A DNA stretch of 64,000 nucleotides from Rhodococcus rhodnii (GCA_000720375.1 JOAA01000043.1:1-64000), one strand, 5' to 3'; positions 19,069 through 28,811 are shown, numbered from the stretch's first letter. Notes: generated from the letters alone by a model not told the origin. Numbers and translations are program-made.

Positions 19069-19184
19069 TCCGGCCTTTCTGTCCTCGCCGGACGGCCAGG
19101 CAGGAGTCGTCTACGCTTTCACGCATCGAGGATGCGTTAGCCCAGCCCCTTTCACGACGGAATTGAATGATCTTTGAGCGTTGT

Positions 19185-19433
19185 TCACGCGACTGGATCA
19201 CGAGCAGGGTAGGTGCAGGGCCGCGCAGGGCCAGCCAGTTTCCAGTCCATCGCCATCAGCTCCGGAACCGACAACGCCGGGTTGAACACCCGATATACTT
19301 TAACGTCGGCCCAGTGGCGGCCTAGCAGCCAATCATCATGTAGCACCCGATATATGATCATGGGTGACCCTCGGAACCTCCAAGCGTAGAGGGTCATTCC
19401 TTGGAACATCGCTGCACAGTAGTGTTCGAGCAC
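19185..19433 (-). CDS. Small hypothetical protein
   Basis: A frame of about 83 residues with no family I recognise. A GTG at 19433 (VLEHYCAAMFQG) has GGGAG 9 bp upstream and is the best start; the frame is open to 19487. The product is rich in aromatic residues (MIIYRVLHDDWLLGRHWADV) and has no signal peptide or membrane helix. It lies in a segment with lower GC than its surroundings, together with the next small gene, which suggests acquired DNA. Confidence 0.45.
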   Translation of the reverse strand: MLEHYCAAMFQGMTLYAWRFRGSPMIIYRVLHDDWLLGRHWADVKVYRVFNPALSVPELMAMDWKLAGPARPCTYPARDPVA

Positions 19434-19516
19434 GATAGAAACTCCCTGTGTTGGTTTCTCAGAACGCGCACAAAACGAGTTGTGCACGGGTGCTCAAAAA
19501 CCAAACTCCGACCACG

Positions 19517-19822
19517 TCAATGCGTGTGGTCTGCCCACGCCTTGCATGAGTGACAGGTCACCCGGTCGCCCGGGTGCATACCGGTTTCCTCTGCCGCGCC
19601 ATCTAGCGAGAGCGCAGTGAAGAGGTATTCGCGATGCGCCATGTCCTTGTGCTCGATTTCGGCACGCCTCACAGCATCGAAGAACTTGTCTCTGTCGCAC
19701 CCTTCGAAACCTTCCACCCACATGAACGATGGCGCTTCGTTCAGCAATTCGCGAAGCCGCACAAGTTGCCCCATCGCGTAAGCAATCAGAATCTCGTTCC
19801 TAGCGGATCCAAATCTTGCCAT
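19517..19822 (-). CDS. Small hypothetical protein with C-terminal CxxC and His
   Basis: About 101 residues from the ATG at 19822 (MARFGSARNEILIAYAMGQL); a GTG at 19879 would add 19 residues. Its N-terminal half is helical and its C-terminus reads CHSCKAWADHTH, a possible metal site. I do not recognise the family. Codon use and mixed charge look protein-like, unlike the surrounding shadow frames. It may form an operon with the small gene 84 bp downstream. Confidence 0.55.
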   Translation of the reverse strand: MARFGSARNEILIAYAMGQLVRLRELLNEAPSFMWVEGFEGCDRDKFFDAVRRAEIEHKDMAHREYLFTALSLDGAAEETGMHPGDRVTCHSCKAWADHTH

Positions 19823-19879
19823 CGTAACCAGGGTGTTCCAGCCAGCTAACCGGGTCAAGGGGGCCAATTTCCTGGCCAC

Positions 19880-20734
19880 CTTCGTACTGTGGAGTTTGCT
19901 GTCGGTCTTTGCCTTTCGATGTCAATACTCTGACGCCGCCGAACGATCACGGTACGGATTCCAACTGCCGCCACTGTCTAAATCGGTCACAGAGGCGGTG
20001 ACGGAATCAAGTTCTTTGTTGTGATCAACTCGGTGGTGTTTGGCGTGCGGGCGTGAGGAATCAGCCGTTCACGGTTCGACGGCGTGTCCGGATGTTCTCG
20101 CGAAGACGGTCGGGTGGGCAGGGGATCTGGCGCAGGCGCTGGAAGGCACGGGCCAGGGCAGTGGCCCAGTGCCGGGTCGTGGGCGAAGCGGAGCCAGACG
20201 CGGCCGCTGCCGCGACACCACACGTCCGACCATGACCGGGACCACCGGCACCAGCCGGTCCAACGTTGTGGCCTTCACCCAGAAAGTGCCTTCCCATACA
20301 GCGAACCTGGACCCTCGACAAGCCCAGTTTCCCTTACGAGACAGGCACCTTTCCCACACCCAGCCCGGTGCCACCAAAAGATCATGCAACAGCCGGGAGG
20401 CCGAGAGCATGGCTTCTTGTAGCGCTCGTGATGCCAGTCACAGACTGGAGAAGCAGAACCCTCTTTCCATACGACAATCGAGAAATTCCGACCATGAAAA
20501 GTTTGATGACGCGGTCGAAGGTTATGGCCAGTCTGACCGTGTTGATGTGCGTTTCTTCAGCTGGGTTCCGTCACTACTGCGGCGGGCGGCGGGCGAGTGC
20601 GGTGGCGAAGCTGAGCGATGAGCGCTGTGTTGAGCACTGGGTTCATCGGGTCCTGGGTACGGCAGCTGGGTCTTCTGGTCTGTCGACATGTCTGGCTTGT
20701 GCGCACGCCCCTGAGGTGAAGGGGAGTAGCCGGT
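19880..20734. other. Stretch without a supportable gene
   Basis: No frame here reads like a conserved protein. Near 20494 a signal-peptide-like start (MKSLMTRSKVMASLTVLMC) appears but runs into non-protein-like sequence within 25 residues, so it may be the 5' scrap of a secreted protein gene. The rest is probably decayed DNA ahead of the mgt remnants. Confidence 0.4.
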
Positions 20735-20845
20735 ATGACTATGCACATTGTTCGTGACCGGTTGGGGTTGCGCGCCCGGTGGATGGTGGACCCCGACGAC
20801 CCGGCAGGGCGGCGGATGATCGCCGTGTGGACGCGCCCGGTGTCC
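20735..20845 (+). pseudogene. Start of a short ORF truncated into the mgtA remnant
   Basis: An ATG with a good GGGGAG ribosome site opens a protein-like 37-residue stretch (MTMHIVRDRLGLRARWMVD, ending MIAVWTRP). It then runs out of frame into the mgtA remnant. It may be a small gene or leader that preceded the magnesium transporter and was fused by the deletion that removed most of mgtA. No family recognised. Confidence 0.35.
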
Positions 20846-21361
20846 GAGCCTGAAGTACGTCAAGATCACCACGAGCTTGAACCTCGGCAACGTGCTCAGC
20901 GTCCTGGTGGCCAGCGGCATGCTGCCGTTCCTGCCGATGTTGCCCGTCCAGTTGATGATCCAGAACCTGCTTTACGACGCCGCGCAGCTCGCGCTGCCGT
21001 GGGATCGGGTCGACTCCGATTACCCGCGCCGGCCGCGCCGGTGGGACGCCGGGGGACCTGACCCGGTTCATGCTCATCTTCAGCCCGCCGTCCTCGCTGT
21101 TCGACCTGGCCACCTTCGCCGCACTGTGGTGGGCCTTGGGCACCGACAGCCCAGGCGAGCGAGCCGCGTTCCAGGCGGGTTGGTTCACCGAAGGCCTGCT
21201 CTCGCAGGTGTTGATCGTCTTGGTACTGCGCACCCGCCAGATGGAGATACCCCCGGTTTGCGGTGTCCCGGCCGGTCGTGGCCGCCGCCGTGACTGCGCC
21301 GGGGGCGGTCGTGGTTGTGCGCTCCTTCCTGTGGCGGGTTTCGGGCCAGCCAGAGTCGTGA
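20845..21361 (+). pseudogene. mgtA: C-terminal remnant of Mg2+-importing P-type ATPase
   Basis: The last ~170 residues of an MgtA/MgtB ATPase can be followed across three frames: LKYVKITTSLNLGNVLSV, then LPFLPMLPVQLMIQNLLYD (frame 1), LTRFMLIFSPPSSLFDL and WFTEGLLSQVLIVLVLRTR (frame 2, after a shift near 21056), and IPRFAVSRPVVAAAV (frame 3, after a shift near 21247). The catalytic P-domain and most of the ~900-residue protein are absent. It therefore cannot transport Mg2+. It sits directly upstream of an intact mgtC, its usual operon partner. Confidence 0.88.
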
Positions 21362-21394
21362 TCGTGACAGTCCACACAGGAGGATGACGCGGGC

Positions 21395-22114
21395 ATGACG
21401 ACCGTCGAGATGGCGCTGCGCGTCGGTGCCGGTGTCGGGCTGGGCGCGGTGATCGGTATCGAACGCCAGTTCCGGACCTGGGTGGCCGGGCTGCGCACCA
21501 ACGCCCTCGTTGCGGTGGGCTCCACCCTGTTCGCACTGCTGTCTGCCTATGGCTTCGGGGACATCGGTTCCGGCTCGGCGGACCCCACGCGGATCGCGGC
21601 GCAGATCGTGTCCGGGATCGGGTTCCTCGGCGCGGGGGTGATCCTGCGCGACGGGCTGAGCGTGCGCGGCGTGAACACCGCCGCCACCCTGTGGTGCTCC
21701 GCCGCGGTCGGTGCCCTGGCCGGCGCCGGGTTGTATCAGGTCGCCGCGATCGGCACTGTGGTGGTGATCGCGGTCAACGTCGCGCTGCGCGCGGCCGGGC
21801 GCGCGCTGGATCGGAGACCGAACACCGGGGACGAGCAACCCACCTCGTACGCCTTCCTCGCCGTAACCAAGGACTACGCCGAAGCCCACGTCCGCGCCCT
21901 GCTGGTGCAAGCCTTGACCCGCACCGACTTCCGGCTGCTGTCCGTGTCCAGCACAAACAGCACCATCGACGGCTACGCCGAGGTCCGCGCCGAACTGGCC
22001 GGAGACCAACGCGACGACAAACAGATGGAATCCGTCGTCAGCCGCCTGTCCCTCGAACCGTCCGTGATCAGAATCCGCTGGCAGGTCCACATCCCCAGCG
22101 AGGCAGACGAATGA
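21395..22114 (+). CDS. mgtC: MgtC/SapB family protein
   Basis: A 239-residue protein: an N-terminal MgtC membrane domain of about 145 residues with the signature GIERQFRTWVAGLRTNALV and GIGFLGAGVILRDG, followed by a cytoplasmic ACT-like C-terminal domain (LLSVSSTNS, then RIRWQVHI). MgtC proteins support growth in low Mg2+ and can modulate the F-type ATPase. A clear AGGAGG site precedes the ATG. The gene looks intact while the upstream mgtA is destroyed, so it is either kept for an independent role or recently orphaned. Confidence 0.92.
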   Translation: MTTVEMALRVGAGVGLGAVIGIERQFRTWVAGLRTNALVAVGSTLFALLSAYGFGDIGSGSADPTRIAAQIVSGIGFLGAGVILRDGLSVRGVNTAATLWCSAAVGALAGAGLYQVAAIGTVVVIAVNVALRAAGRALDRRPNTGDEQPTSYAFLAVTKDYAEAHVRALLVQALTRTDFRLLSVSSTNSTIDGYAEVRAELAGDQRDDKQMESVVSRLSLEPSVIRIRWQVHIPSEADE

Positions 22115-22153
22115 CCGTTACCTGAAGCGTGAGCGGACGTGAGTCCACCTTGT

Positions 22154-22470
22154 TCAGGCAGCCGTCACCTTGCGGTGTCGGCGTTGGCCCGGCCCATGAG
22201 GGTCGGGTCCTCCCGTGGCGGTACCCGCTGCGCCGCAAGCGATCGTCTTACGTGGGTTTCCATCGGGCTCGTTTGTCGTCGCCCCGCAACTCGGGGAGGA
22301 CGCCTCAACCAGGGCCGCGAGGTTGCGGGCGGCGTTGAGATCCCGGTCCAGGATCAGGCCGCACCCCTCGCAGTACGAGCCTCGCACGGCCTGACCGCGC
22401 CGTTCGACGAGACCACCGCACCGTCCACAGTGTCCACCGACCCCAGCGAACTGCCCTACTACTCGGTGAT
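22154..22470 (-). pseudogene. tnpB: C-terminal TnpB fragment (IS605 family)
   Basis: The frame reading left from about 22470 holds only a TnpB C-terminal end: a zinc ribbon (CGRCGG and CEGCGLILDRDLNAARN, which includes the last RuvC aspartate) and the basic tail to a TGA at 22154. Everything N-terminal is absent. It is a scrap lying between mgtC and the LAL regulators and is the third independent TnpB locus in the window. Confidence 0.8.
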
Positions 22471-22560
22471 GTTTGGCGTGCGGGCGCGGGAACCACCCTC
22501 CTGAGATCCTCACCCCATCCTGGCTGGGCCGTGGGGAGCCTTCCTCGCCACGATGACCGG

Positions 22561-25254
22561 TTAGATCAAGCCGAGTTCGCGGGCCGCGACCACAGCCGCG
22601 CGGCGGTTGCTCACGCCGAGTTTCGTGTAAACCGAGCGCACATGCGTCTTCACCGTGTTCACGGACAAGGTGAGATCCGACGCGATCTCGTCGAGCGAGC
22701 ACTGTGACGGCAGTTTGCTCAGTACGGCCTGCTCACGCCGGGTCAGGACACCACGTGCGCACACGACACCCAAACCGGTGACCGCTTCGCAGACCCGGCT
22801 GGCGAAGTCGTCCAGCGGCCCGAAGCCGCCCTGTTGATCAGCCAGCAGCCGCCGCACCATCGGCCCGGCTTCGCCGAACGGCCGGATCAACCGCACCGGC
22901 TCGGCAAGCGCCAGTGCGGTCTGGAGCGCACATCGCGCCTTGGTCCGCCGCCCCGCGCGAAGCGCGATCGCCGTCTCCAACAGCAGAGCCGCGACGCGAG
23001 TGATAGGACACAACTCGGGCCGGGCACCGTCCAAGGCACTGCACAGCGCCCCGGACGCACCAGCCCGCCCGGTCGCGACCAGCCACCACGCTTCCAGCAG
23101 GGACAACTCGGCCGTGTCGCCGATCCGGCCCCGCGTCCAATCGAAGATCTCCCGTGCGTGGGCATACTGCCCGAGCATGAGCGCGCAACGATGTTCCAGG
23201 ACCGCGACTGTGGCGGCTAGTTCCGGCAGCAGGACAACGTCACCGAGCTGCCGGCGCGCCTGCCTCATCCGGTGCAACCCGGTCGAGCGGTCGCCCGCGT
23301 CGAACCGGGCAGCCCCTTCGACGAAGCCGATCATGAACCGGAGTCTCGGCTCGGACGCCACACGGTTCACCCGCTCGGCTTGCGCCGTGTAGCGCCTCGA
23401 TCCAGCCGGATCGAGTTGCAGCAGGCGCGCGAAGGCGAGTATCAGGTAGTCGGTCGCCAGCCAGGGCGACCGGCACCAGCCTCGCTCACTCGCGAGGCTG
23501 ATCGCCGCCGCTGACGCCTCAGCCATCGCGACATAGTCACCGTCCAGAGCGCAAGCCGCGCCGAGGACTGTCTGGCATTGCACGACAAGGTGATCGAAGC
23601 CATTCCCGCTGGCGAGCCGGAGAGCTTCCCGCAATTCTCGCTGGGCGGTCCCCAGGTCTGCGAAATACAGTGAAGTCCAGCCGACAGCCATTCGCGCCCA
23701 AGCCTCGAGCCCAGCGCCCATGGACGGCAACCCACCTGGATACTCCGCCGTCATCAACGCGGCCGGGGGTTTGCCCCGGACGAGCGCGAGATGGGCTCCC
23801 ACGAGCCAGCGGAGCAACGCCATGTCGGTGCTGCATCTGGATGGCCAGATGGCGTGGCTGCGGGCGAAATCCGTCTCCGCCGCGGTCAGCTCTCCGCCTG
23901 CGAGGTGCGCGAACGCGGATATCAGGGCAAGCGAAGGATCCTCCGCGATCATGTCGGGGCCGGCCAGCGCCAACGCCTGGGTGACGTCGTGGTGCTCGCC
24001 GGTGACCAGCAACATGACGGCATGCCGGCGCAGGAGGGCCACGACCATGGCCCGGTCCCCGGCCTGTCCGGCGTGGTCGAGCGCTTCCAGCACCCGTTGT
24101 TCGGAAGCGAACCATGTCGCGGCGATACGGTGCAGCTCGGCAGTCCGCTCCGGATGCTGCCGGTCGAGGTCGGCACGCAGGTAAGAGCGCAGCAATGTGT
24201 GGATCCGATACCGCTGCCCGCGTACGTCGACACTCGTCACCAGCGAACTCTCACGCTCCAGCACATCCAGGAGCACGCCAGCGTCATCCAGCCCGGACAG
24301 CGTCGCCGCCAGGGGTGGCGATACCTCGTCGCAGATACTGATCACCCGCAGGAACTGCCTGGTCCGCCCCGGCAGACGAGTCAACACCTCGCCGAGGAGG
24401 TAGTCGGCCACGGATCGGTCGTCGGCAGCGAAGTCCGCGAGGAACTCGTCGCGGTCGACCGCGTCTCGCAGCGAAAGGGCGGCCAGCCGCAGCCCAGCCG
24501 CCCATCCCTCGGTCTGGTCGACGAGCAGCCGCAACTGCTCGTCCTCGAGTTCGATCCCCACGGCGCGGAGCATTGCCGCGGCGTCGTCGCGACAGAACCG
24601 CAACCGGTTCGCCCGGATCTCGGCCAGGTTGCCCTGCGCGCGCAACCGGGCCAACGGGAGCGGAGGGTCGAGCCGGGTGGACAGCACCAGCCGAAGTCCC
24701 TTGGGCACATATCGGATGAGCGTCTCGAGGCCGCGCAGCGTCCGCGGCGTCACGATCTCGTGCACGTCGTCCAGCACCAGTCGCAGCGGACTGTCCAGCG
24801 CGTCGAGGGCGTCGACGATTTCGGCGAGAAAACCCGGCTCATCGGCCACTGCCGGTGGGGCGAGGTCCCGTAGCGGGCTGTCGTCGGGCACACATTCGGC
24901 CATGGCGCTGAGCACAGCCGACCAGAACCGGCTGGCATCGTTGTCGTCGCGATCGAGGGATACCCAAGCCGCAGGGCCGGCCGTGACCCAATCCGCGAGT
25001 GCGAGCGTCTTTCCATAACCAGCCGGCGCACATACGACAATGACTGGGACTTCCCCTGCCTGGTCGAGCAAGTGCCGCAACGGCTCTCGCCGGACGAAGC
25101 TGACCGGCACCCGCGGTATCGCGATCTTGGTGCGTGGGACACACCACCGCGTACACCCGGGCAGCTCACCATCTCGAGCGGTCTGCCTCATCCGCTCGAA
25201 AGTGATTCGCCGAATCCGTGGACATACCGCCATTGGTTCCCAATCCCCGGACAT
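22561..25254 (-). CDS. LAL/MalT-like LuxR family regulator (second of tandem pair)
   Basis: An 897-residue large ATP-binding LuxR regulator. An N-terminal leader ends in VPRTKIAIPRVP; the P-loop is PAGYGKTLALADWV, followed by AWVSLDRDDND and LRLVLDDVHEI (Walker B). A long TPR-like MalT domain fills the middle, and the C-terminal LuxR helix-turn-helix reads LTRREQAVLSKL then LSVNTVKTHVRSVYTKLG. Such proteins bind an inducer through the MalT region and hydrolyse ATP. It begins 3 bp after the stop of the upstream paralogue, so they are surely co-transcribed. A later ATG at 25191 is a possible true start. Its targets are unknown. Confidence 0.92.
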   Translation of the reverse strand: MSGDWEPMAVCPRIRRITFERMRQTARDGELPGCTRWCVPRTKIAIPRVPVSFVRREPLRHLLDQAGEVPVIVVCAPAGYGKTLALADWVTAGPAAWVSLDRDDNDASRFWSAVLSAMAECVPDDSPLRDLAPPAVADEPGFLAEIVDALDALDSPLRLVLDDVHEIVTPRTLRGLETLIRYVPKGLRLVLSTRLDPPLPLARLRAQGNLAEIRANRLRFCRDDAAAMLRAVGIELEDEQLRLLVDQTEGWAAGLRLAALSLRDAVDRDEFLADFAADDRSVADYLLGEVLTRLPGRTRQFLRVISICDEVSPPLAATLSGLDDAGVLLDVLERESSLVTSVDVRGQRYRIHTLLRSYLRADLDRQHPERTAELHRIAATWFASEQRVLEALDHAGQAGDRAMVVALLRRHAVMLLVTGEHHDVTQALALAGPDMIAEDPSLALISAFAHLAGGELTAAETDFARSHAIWPSRCSTDMALLRWLVGAHLALVRGKPPAALMTAEYPGGLPSMGAGLEAWARMAVGWTSLYFADLGTAQRELREALRLASGNGFDHLVVQCQTVLGAACALDGDYVAMAEASAAAISLASERGWCRSPWLATDYLILAFARLLQLDPAGSRRYTAQAERVNRVASEPRLRFMIGFVEGAARFDAGDRSTGLHRMRQARRQLGDVVLLPELAATVAVLEHRCALMLGQYAHAREIFDWTRGRIGDTAELSLLEAWWLVATGRAGASGALCSALDGARPELCPITRVAALLLETAIALRAGRRTKARCALQTALALAEPVRLIRPFGEAGPMVRRLLADQQGGFGPLDDFASRVCEAVTGLGVVCARGVLTRREQAVLSKLPSQCSLDEIASDLTLSVNTVKTHVRSVYTKLGVSNRRAAVVAARELGLI

Positions 25255-25257
25255 GCG

Positions 25258-27966
25258 CTAGTGGGAGGCTCTCGGACCGGGGATCCACCGCGTTGCTTCG
25301 AGAAGTCCCTGGTCGACGGCGACCGCGAGGGCGTCGCGGCGGGTACCCACGCCGAGTTTCGTGTAGATCGCCCGCACATGTGTCTTGACTGTGTTCGGCG
25401 ATACCGTCAGGTCCTGCGCGATCTCCGCGAACGAACGCTGTGTCGGCAGCAGGCGCAACACGCCGCGTTCTCGCTCGGTCAGCGATACCGGCGGCGCCGA
25501 CGTGGTGTCGATCGAACTCCGGACAACGAGTACACGACTCGCGAACTCATCGACCGCACCGAGCCTGCCCACCTGTCGGGCGAGCAGCGCCATCACCTCG
25601 GGCGCGGCATACACGACCGGATACAGCGCCTCCATCGGTGCGGCGATCGACAACGCTGTCCGCAGTGCGCGGCGCGCTTGAGAGGCCTGCGCGGTGCGGA
25701 GCGCGATCTCCGTCTTGAGCAACCACGCCTCGACGGTCGACCACGGGAGCGCCGGGCGGACAGAGCCGTCCAACAACGGCTTGAGAACAGTCCGGGCAGA
25801 ACCGTGCCGATGCAGCGCCAACTGACCGCGGGCACGGATCAGCAGCACTTCGCCCGAAGCCGGAATCAGCTCTTTCGCCCAGCGCACCACGGCATTGGCG
25901 ACGCCGCTCCACCCGAGCAGCGTCGCAGCCCTGTGTTCCAAGACGACGGCGAGCGCGACGTCGTCCGGTGCGAACTGGCCACCTACCGCGTTCAGCCTGG
26001 CTTCGCGCATCTGCCGCAGTCCTGCCGCACGATCACCGGTGTCGAACTGGGCAGCGCCTCGCAGGGTGCGCATGAGGAGGCTCAGGCTTTGGCTCGGCAT
26101 TGGAACCCAGGTGTCGAACAGCCCAGCTGCCCGAGCCGTCTGGCGCAGGCATTCAGCGGGTTCCGCCCTCAGGAATGCGCCGTACGCGAGCAGCAGACGC
26201 GCCCACATGCCTGCCGTCCTCGCGGGCAATCCGCCCGCGATCCGTGCGTCGACCGACGTTGCCAGGTCGCTCATCAGCCGGAAGTCGCCTTCGGCTGCGG
26301 CGATGCGACCGAGGATCGTCAGACATTGCGCTGATAGGTACTCGTAGCCGTTGTCCCGTGCGATCGCGAGTGCGGCGTGCATCCATTCACGCGCTCGGGC
26401 CCGATTCGCAGCGGCCAACAACGTCGTGCCCTGGTGAAGCTTTGCCAGCGCGTCGACGGCCGGCACGTTCCCGGCGGTCGAACCGGGACTCTCCGTGATC
26501 CGCGCCATGTCGGCGAACTGGGCGAGGCATGAACGGACGAACTGCCGCAAGGATTTGAGCTCAGGTGTCTCGTCTGCCGGCGGAAGTGCTTCGGCGCGCG
26601 CCAGATCAGCCGACGCCGCAGCCGGCTCGCCGGACTCCAGGTGCAACAACGCAGAGATCAGTGCCGCCCACGGCTCGTCGACGGTCGATTCGTCGCCCAG
26701 CACAGCGAGAGCACGGCGCAACACCACGTGCTCGCCAGACAAGATCAGCGGCAGTGCGTTGCGCCGGAGCAGGGCGCCGACGCGCTCGCAGTCCCCTGCA
26801 AGACAGGCGTGCGCGATCGCCTGCGCCGGGCAATGGTGCGCCGCGAGCCAGTCGGCTGCGTTACCGTGCAATGTCGCGGCACGATTGGGAGCTTGCCGCT
26901 GGAGTTCGGTGTACAGGTGCGAGCGGAGCAACGCATGTACGCGGTACCAACGTCGTCCGGTCCCAGTGCTGACGACCAATGTGGTCTCGCGCTCGAGACG
27001 GCAGAGCATCTCACCGGCGTCGGCCCGGCCGGACACCGCCGCGGCCAGCGAAGCCGACACCTCCTCGCATCCGCTGATCGCACACAGGAAATCCCGCGTC
27101 GCATCCGGGAAACAGGACAGGACCTCGTCGACCAGGTAGCCTGCCACGACCCGGTCGGCCGCGGCAGAATCGGCCAGGAACCGCTCCTGCGCATCGGTTT
27201 CGTTCAGTGCCTGGGCGACCAGCCGCAAAGCGGCCGCCCATCCCTCGGTGTGCCGCACGAGTTGCTGTATCTGTACAGTGGACAGCCGAACGCCGGCTGT
27301 CCTGAGCAGGGCATCGGCTTCGTCCATTGTGAACTTCAGCTTGTCGGCGCATACTTCCCGCAGTTGGCCCGACAATCGCAACCGCGACAGCGGAAGCCAG
27401 GGACCGAACCTGGTCAGCAACACCAGCCTGAGCCCGGCCGGCTGGAAGCGAATGAGCGTTTCCAAGCCCTGCAACGGTTCCGCGGCCGTGAGCTCGTGCA
27501 TGTCATCGAGTACCAGTCGCACAGGTGACGGCAGGTCGTCCAGCACGTCGACGATCTCGGCGAGAAAACCAGGATCGCTGCTCGGCCGGGCAGGCAACAT
27601 CAACTCCTGCAACGGGTTGTCGGCACGAACACCAGGGCAGGCATCCAGCGCGGCCAGCACCGCCGACCAGAAACGCCGGTCGTCGTTGTCATCGGAGTCC
27701 AACGACACCCAAGCCGTCGCCGACAAGTGTCCTCGCCGGATCCATTCCGCCAGCAGCAGCGTCTTGCCGAAACCCGCAGGAGCCTGGACCAGAGTGACCG
27801 CGCAGTCCTCCGCTCGATCCAGCTCTGTCCACAACCGAGAACGGGAGACCAGCCGCGCCGGCAGTTCCGGCACGACGATCTTGGTCCGCGGCATCCTCGG
27901 CCGTACCCCACCTGATCGTGCCTCCGGCATCCCCGCTGCCTTCCAGCGTAGGAATGTGCGTGCCAT
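25258..27966 (-). CDS. LAL/MalT-like LuxR family regulator (first of tandem pair)
   Basis: About 902 residues from ATG 27966 (MARTFLRWKAAGMPEAR); the frame is open to 28134 but the earlier part overlaps the divergent promoter and lacks family similarity. Features: MPRTKIVVPELPARLVSR leader, P-loop PAGFGKTLLLAEWI, Walker B LRLVLDDMHEL, MalT/TPR middle, and C-terminal LuxR domain LTERERGVLRLLP with SPNTVKTHVRAIYTKLG. It is clearly a paralogue of the gene 3 bp downstream. It is divergent from a small DUF7144-type membrane protein gene, with 143 bp between the starts. Confidence 0.92.
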   Translation of the reverse strand: MARTFLRWKAAGMPEARSGGVRPRMPRTKIVVPELPARLVSRSRLWTELDRAEDCAVTLVQAPAGFGKTLLLAEWIRRGHLSATAWVSLDSDDNDDRRFWSAVLAALDACPGVRADNPLQELMLPARPSSDPGFLAEIVDVLDDLPSPVRLVLDDMHELTAAEPLQGLETLIRFQPAGLRLVLLTRFGPWLPLSRLRLSGQLREVCADKLKFTMDEADALLRTAGVRLSTVQIQQLVRHTEGWAAALRLVAQALNETDAQERFLADSAAADRVVAGYLVDEVLSCFPDATRDFLCAISGCEEVSASLAAAVSGRADAGEMLCRLERETTLVVSTGTGRRWYRVHALLRSHLYTELQRQAPNRAATLHGNAADWLAAHHCPAQAIAHACLAGDCERVGALLRRNALPLILSGEHVVLRRALAVLGDESTVDEPWAALISALLHLESGEPAAASADLARAEALPPADETPELKSLRQFVRSCLAQFADMARITESPGSTAGNVPAVDALAKLHQGTTLLAAANRARAREWMHAALAIARDNGYEYLSAQCLTILGRIAAAEGDFRLMSDLATSVDARIAGGLPARTAGMWARLLLAYGAFLRAEPAECLRQTARAAGLFDTWVPMPSQSLSLLMRTLRGAAQFDTGDRAAGLRQMREARLNAVGGQFAPDDVALAVVLEHRAATLLGWSGVANAVVRWAKELIPASGEVLLIRARGQLALHRHGSARTVLKPLLDGSVRPALPWSTVEAWLLKTEIALRTAQASQARRALRTALSIAAPMEALYPVVYAAPEVMALLARQVGRLGAVDEFASRVLVVRSSIDTTSAPPVSLTERERGVLRLLPTQRSFAEIAQDLTVSPNTVKTHVRAIYTKLGVGTRRDALAVAVDQGLLEATRWIPGPRASH

Positions 27967-28109
27967 CAGTCTCTCACCGCACTGCCGCGAACGGGACGGG
28001 GCCACTCGGCGATCCATCTCACCTCGTGCGGGCGAAGCGGACCCCGCCCGCACCGGCGAAGGTGATCCCGGTGCCGGTGACATCTCCGGCGGTGGCGCAA
28101 GGAGGAAAG

Positions 28110-28532
28110 ATGGGTGTGCACAGTCGCTCGACATGGTCGAGCTGGATCGGATTCGCCGCGATCATCTTGATCATTACCGGGTTTTTCACCGCGATCGAGG
28201 GCATCGTCGCCCTGTTCCGGAACCAGTACTACATCCTCAGCAGCAGCGGCCTCCTGGTGTTCGACATGACCGCGTGGGGCTGGATCCACCTCATTGTCGG
28301 CGTGTGCGCGGTCCTCGCCGGACTCTCGTTGTTCACTGGTGCCGCGTGGGCTCGCGTCGTCGCGGTCCTCCTGGTCAGCTTCAACGCCGTCAGTCAACTG
28401 GCCTTCATGGCCGCCCATCCCATCTGGACGACGATTGTTATCGCTCTGGACATACTGGTCATCTGGGCCGTCGTCGTCCATGGCGGAGTCGTCCGGGACG
28501 AGGGAACAGGCATCATCGGCGAACGGAACTGA
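28110..28532 (+). CDS. DUF7144-like four-helix membrane protein
   Basis: About 140 residues starting at the ATG behind a very strong GGAGGAAAG site; the longer in-frame ORF from 27918 is not used. It has four hydrophobic segments (WIGFAAIILIITGFFTAIEG; MTAWGWIHLIVGVCAVLAGL; WARVVAVLLVSFNAVSQLAF; IVIALDILVIWAVVVHGG) with short polar loops, typical of the small actinobacterial DUF7144-type membrane proteins. Function unknown. It is followed 45 bp later by a small soluble protein gene and is divergent from the LAL pair. Confidence 0.85.
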   Translation: MGVHSRSTWSSWIGFAAIILIITGFFTAIEGIVALFRNQYYILSSSGLLVFDMTAWGWIHLIVGVCAVLAGLSLFTGAAWARVVAVLLVSFNAVSQLAFMAAHPIWTTIVIALDILVIWAVVVHGGVVRDEGTGIIGERN

Positions 28533-28577
28533 CCGCCCGCCGCACATCAATCATCCCTCCCTGAGGAGATGGCACCC

Positions 28578-28811
28578 ATGTCACAGACACGCTACGAGTT
28601 CCGCGTGGCTGGGCACGTGTCGGAACGAGCCAGACACGCCTTCGACGAGTTTGGTGAAATGCACATCGTTCCCGCCGCACCCGAAACAATCATCTACGGT
28701 GATGTGGTCGACGACTCGCACTTGCACGGGATTCTGGCGATGTTCCAGAACCTCGGACTCCACGTCGTCTCGATGCACACCGTACCCGACCCACCACAGA
28801 ACACGCCATGA
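28578..28811 (+). CDS. Small conserved-looking soluble protein
   Basis: A 77-residue product (MSQTRYEFRVAGHVSERARH). The GAGGAG site lies 9 bp before ATG 28578 and directly abuts ATG 28569, so 28578 is chosen. Alternating hydrophobic residues and a closing HLHGILAMFQNLGLHVVSM helix-strand suggest a small ferredoxin-like alpha/beta fold. I do not know its function. It is likely in an operon with the upstream membrane protein. Confidence 0.72.
   Translation: MSQTRYEFRVAGHVSERARHAFDEFGEMHIVPAAPETIIYGDVVDDSHLHGILAMFQNLGLHVVSMHTVPDPPQNTP

Noticed and set aside
17778..19166. 462-residue open frame on the plus strand
   Set aside because: Overlaps the AI-2E-type transporter in another frame; Arg/Ala/Gly-rich with no domain.
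20330..20734. M-box type magnesium riboswitch ahead of mgtA/mgtC
   Set aside because: I looked for the conserved M-box core and did not find it; no support.
20266..20757. Signal-peptide-like start near 20494 as a real secreted protein
   Set aside because: Only the first ~24 residues look right; the remainder is not protein-like and overlaps the start of the mgt remnants.
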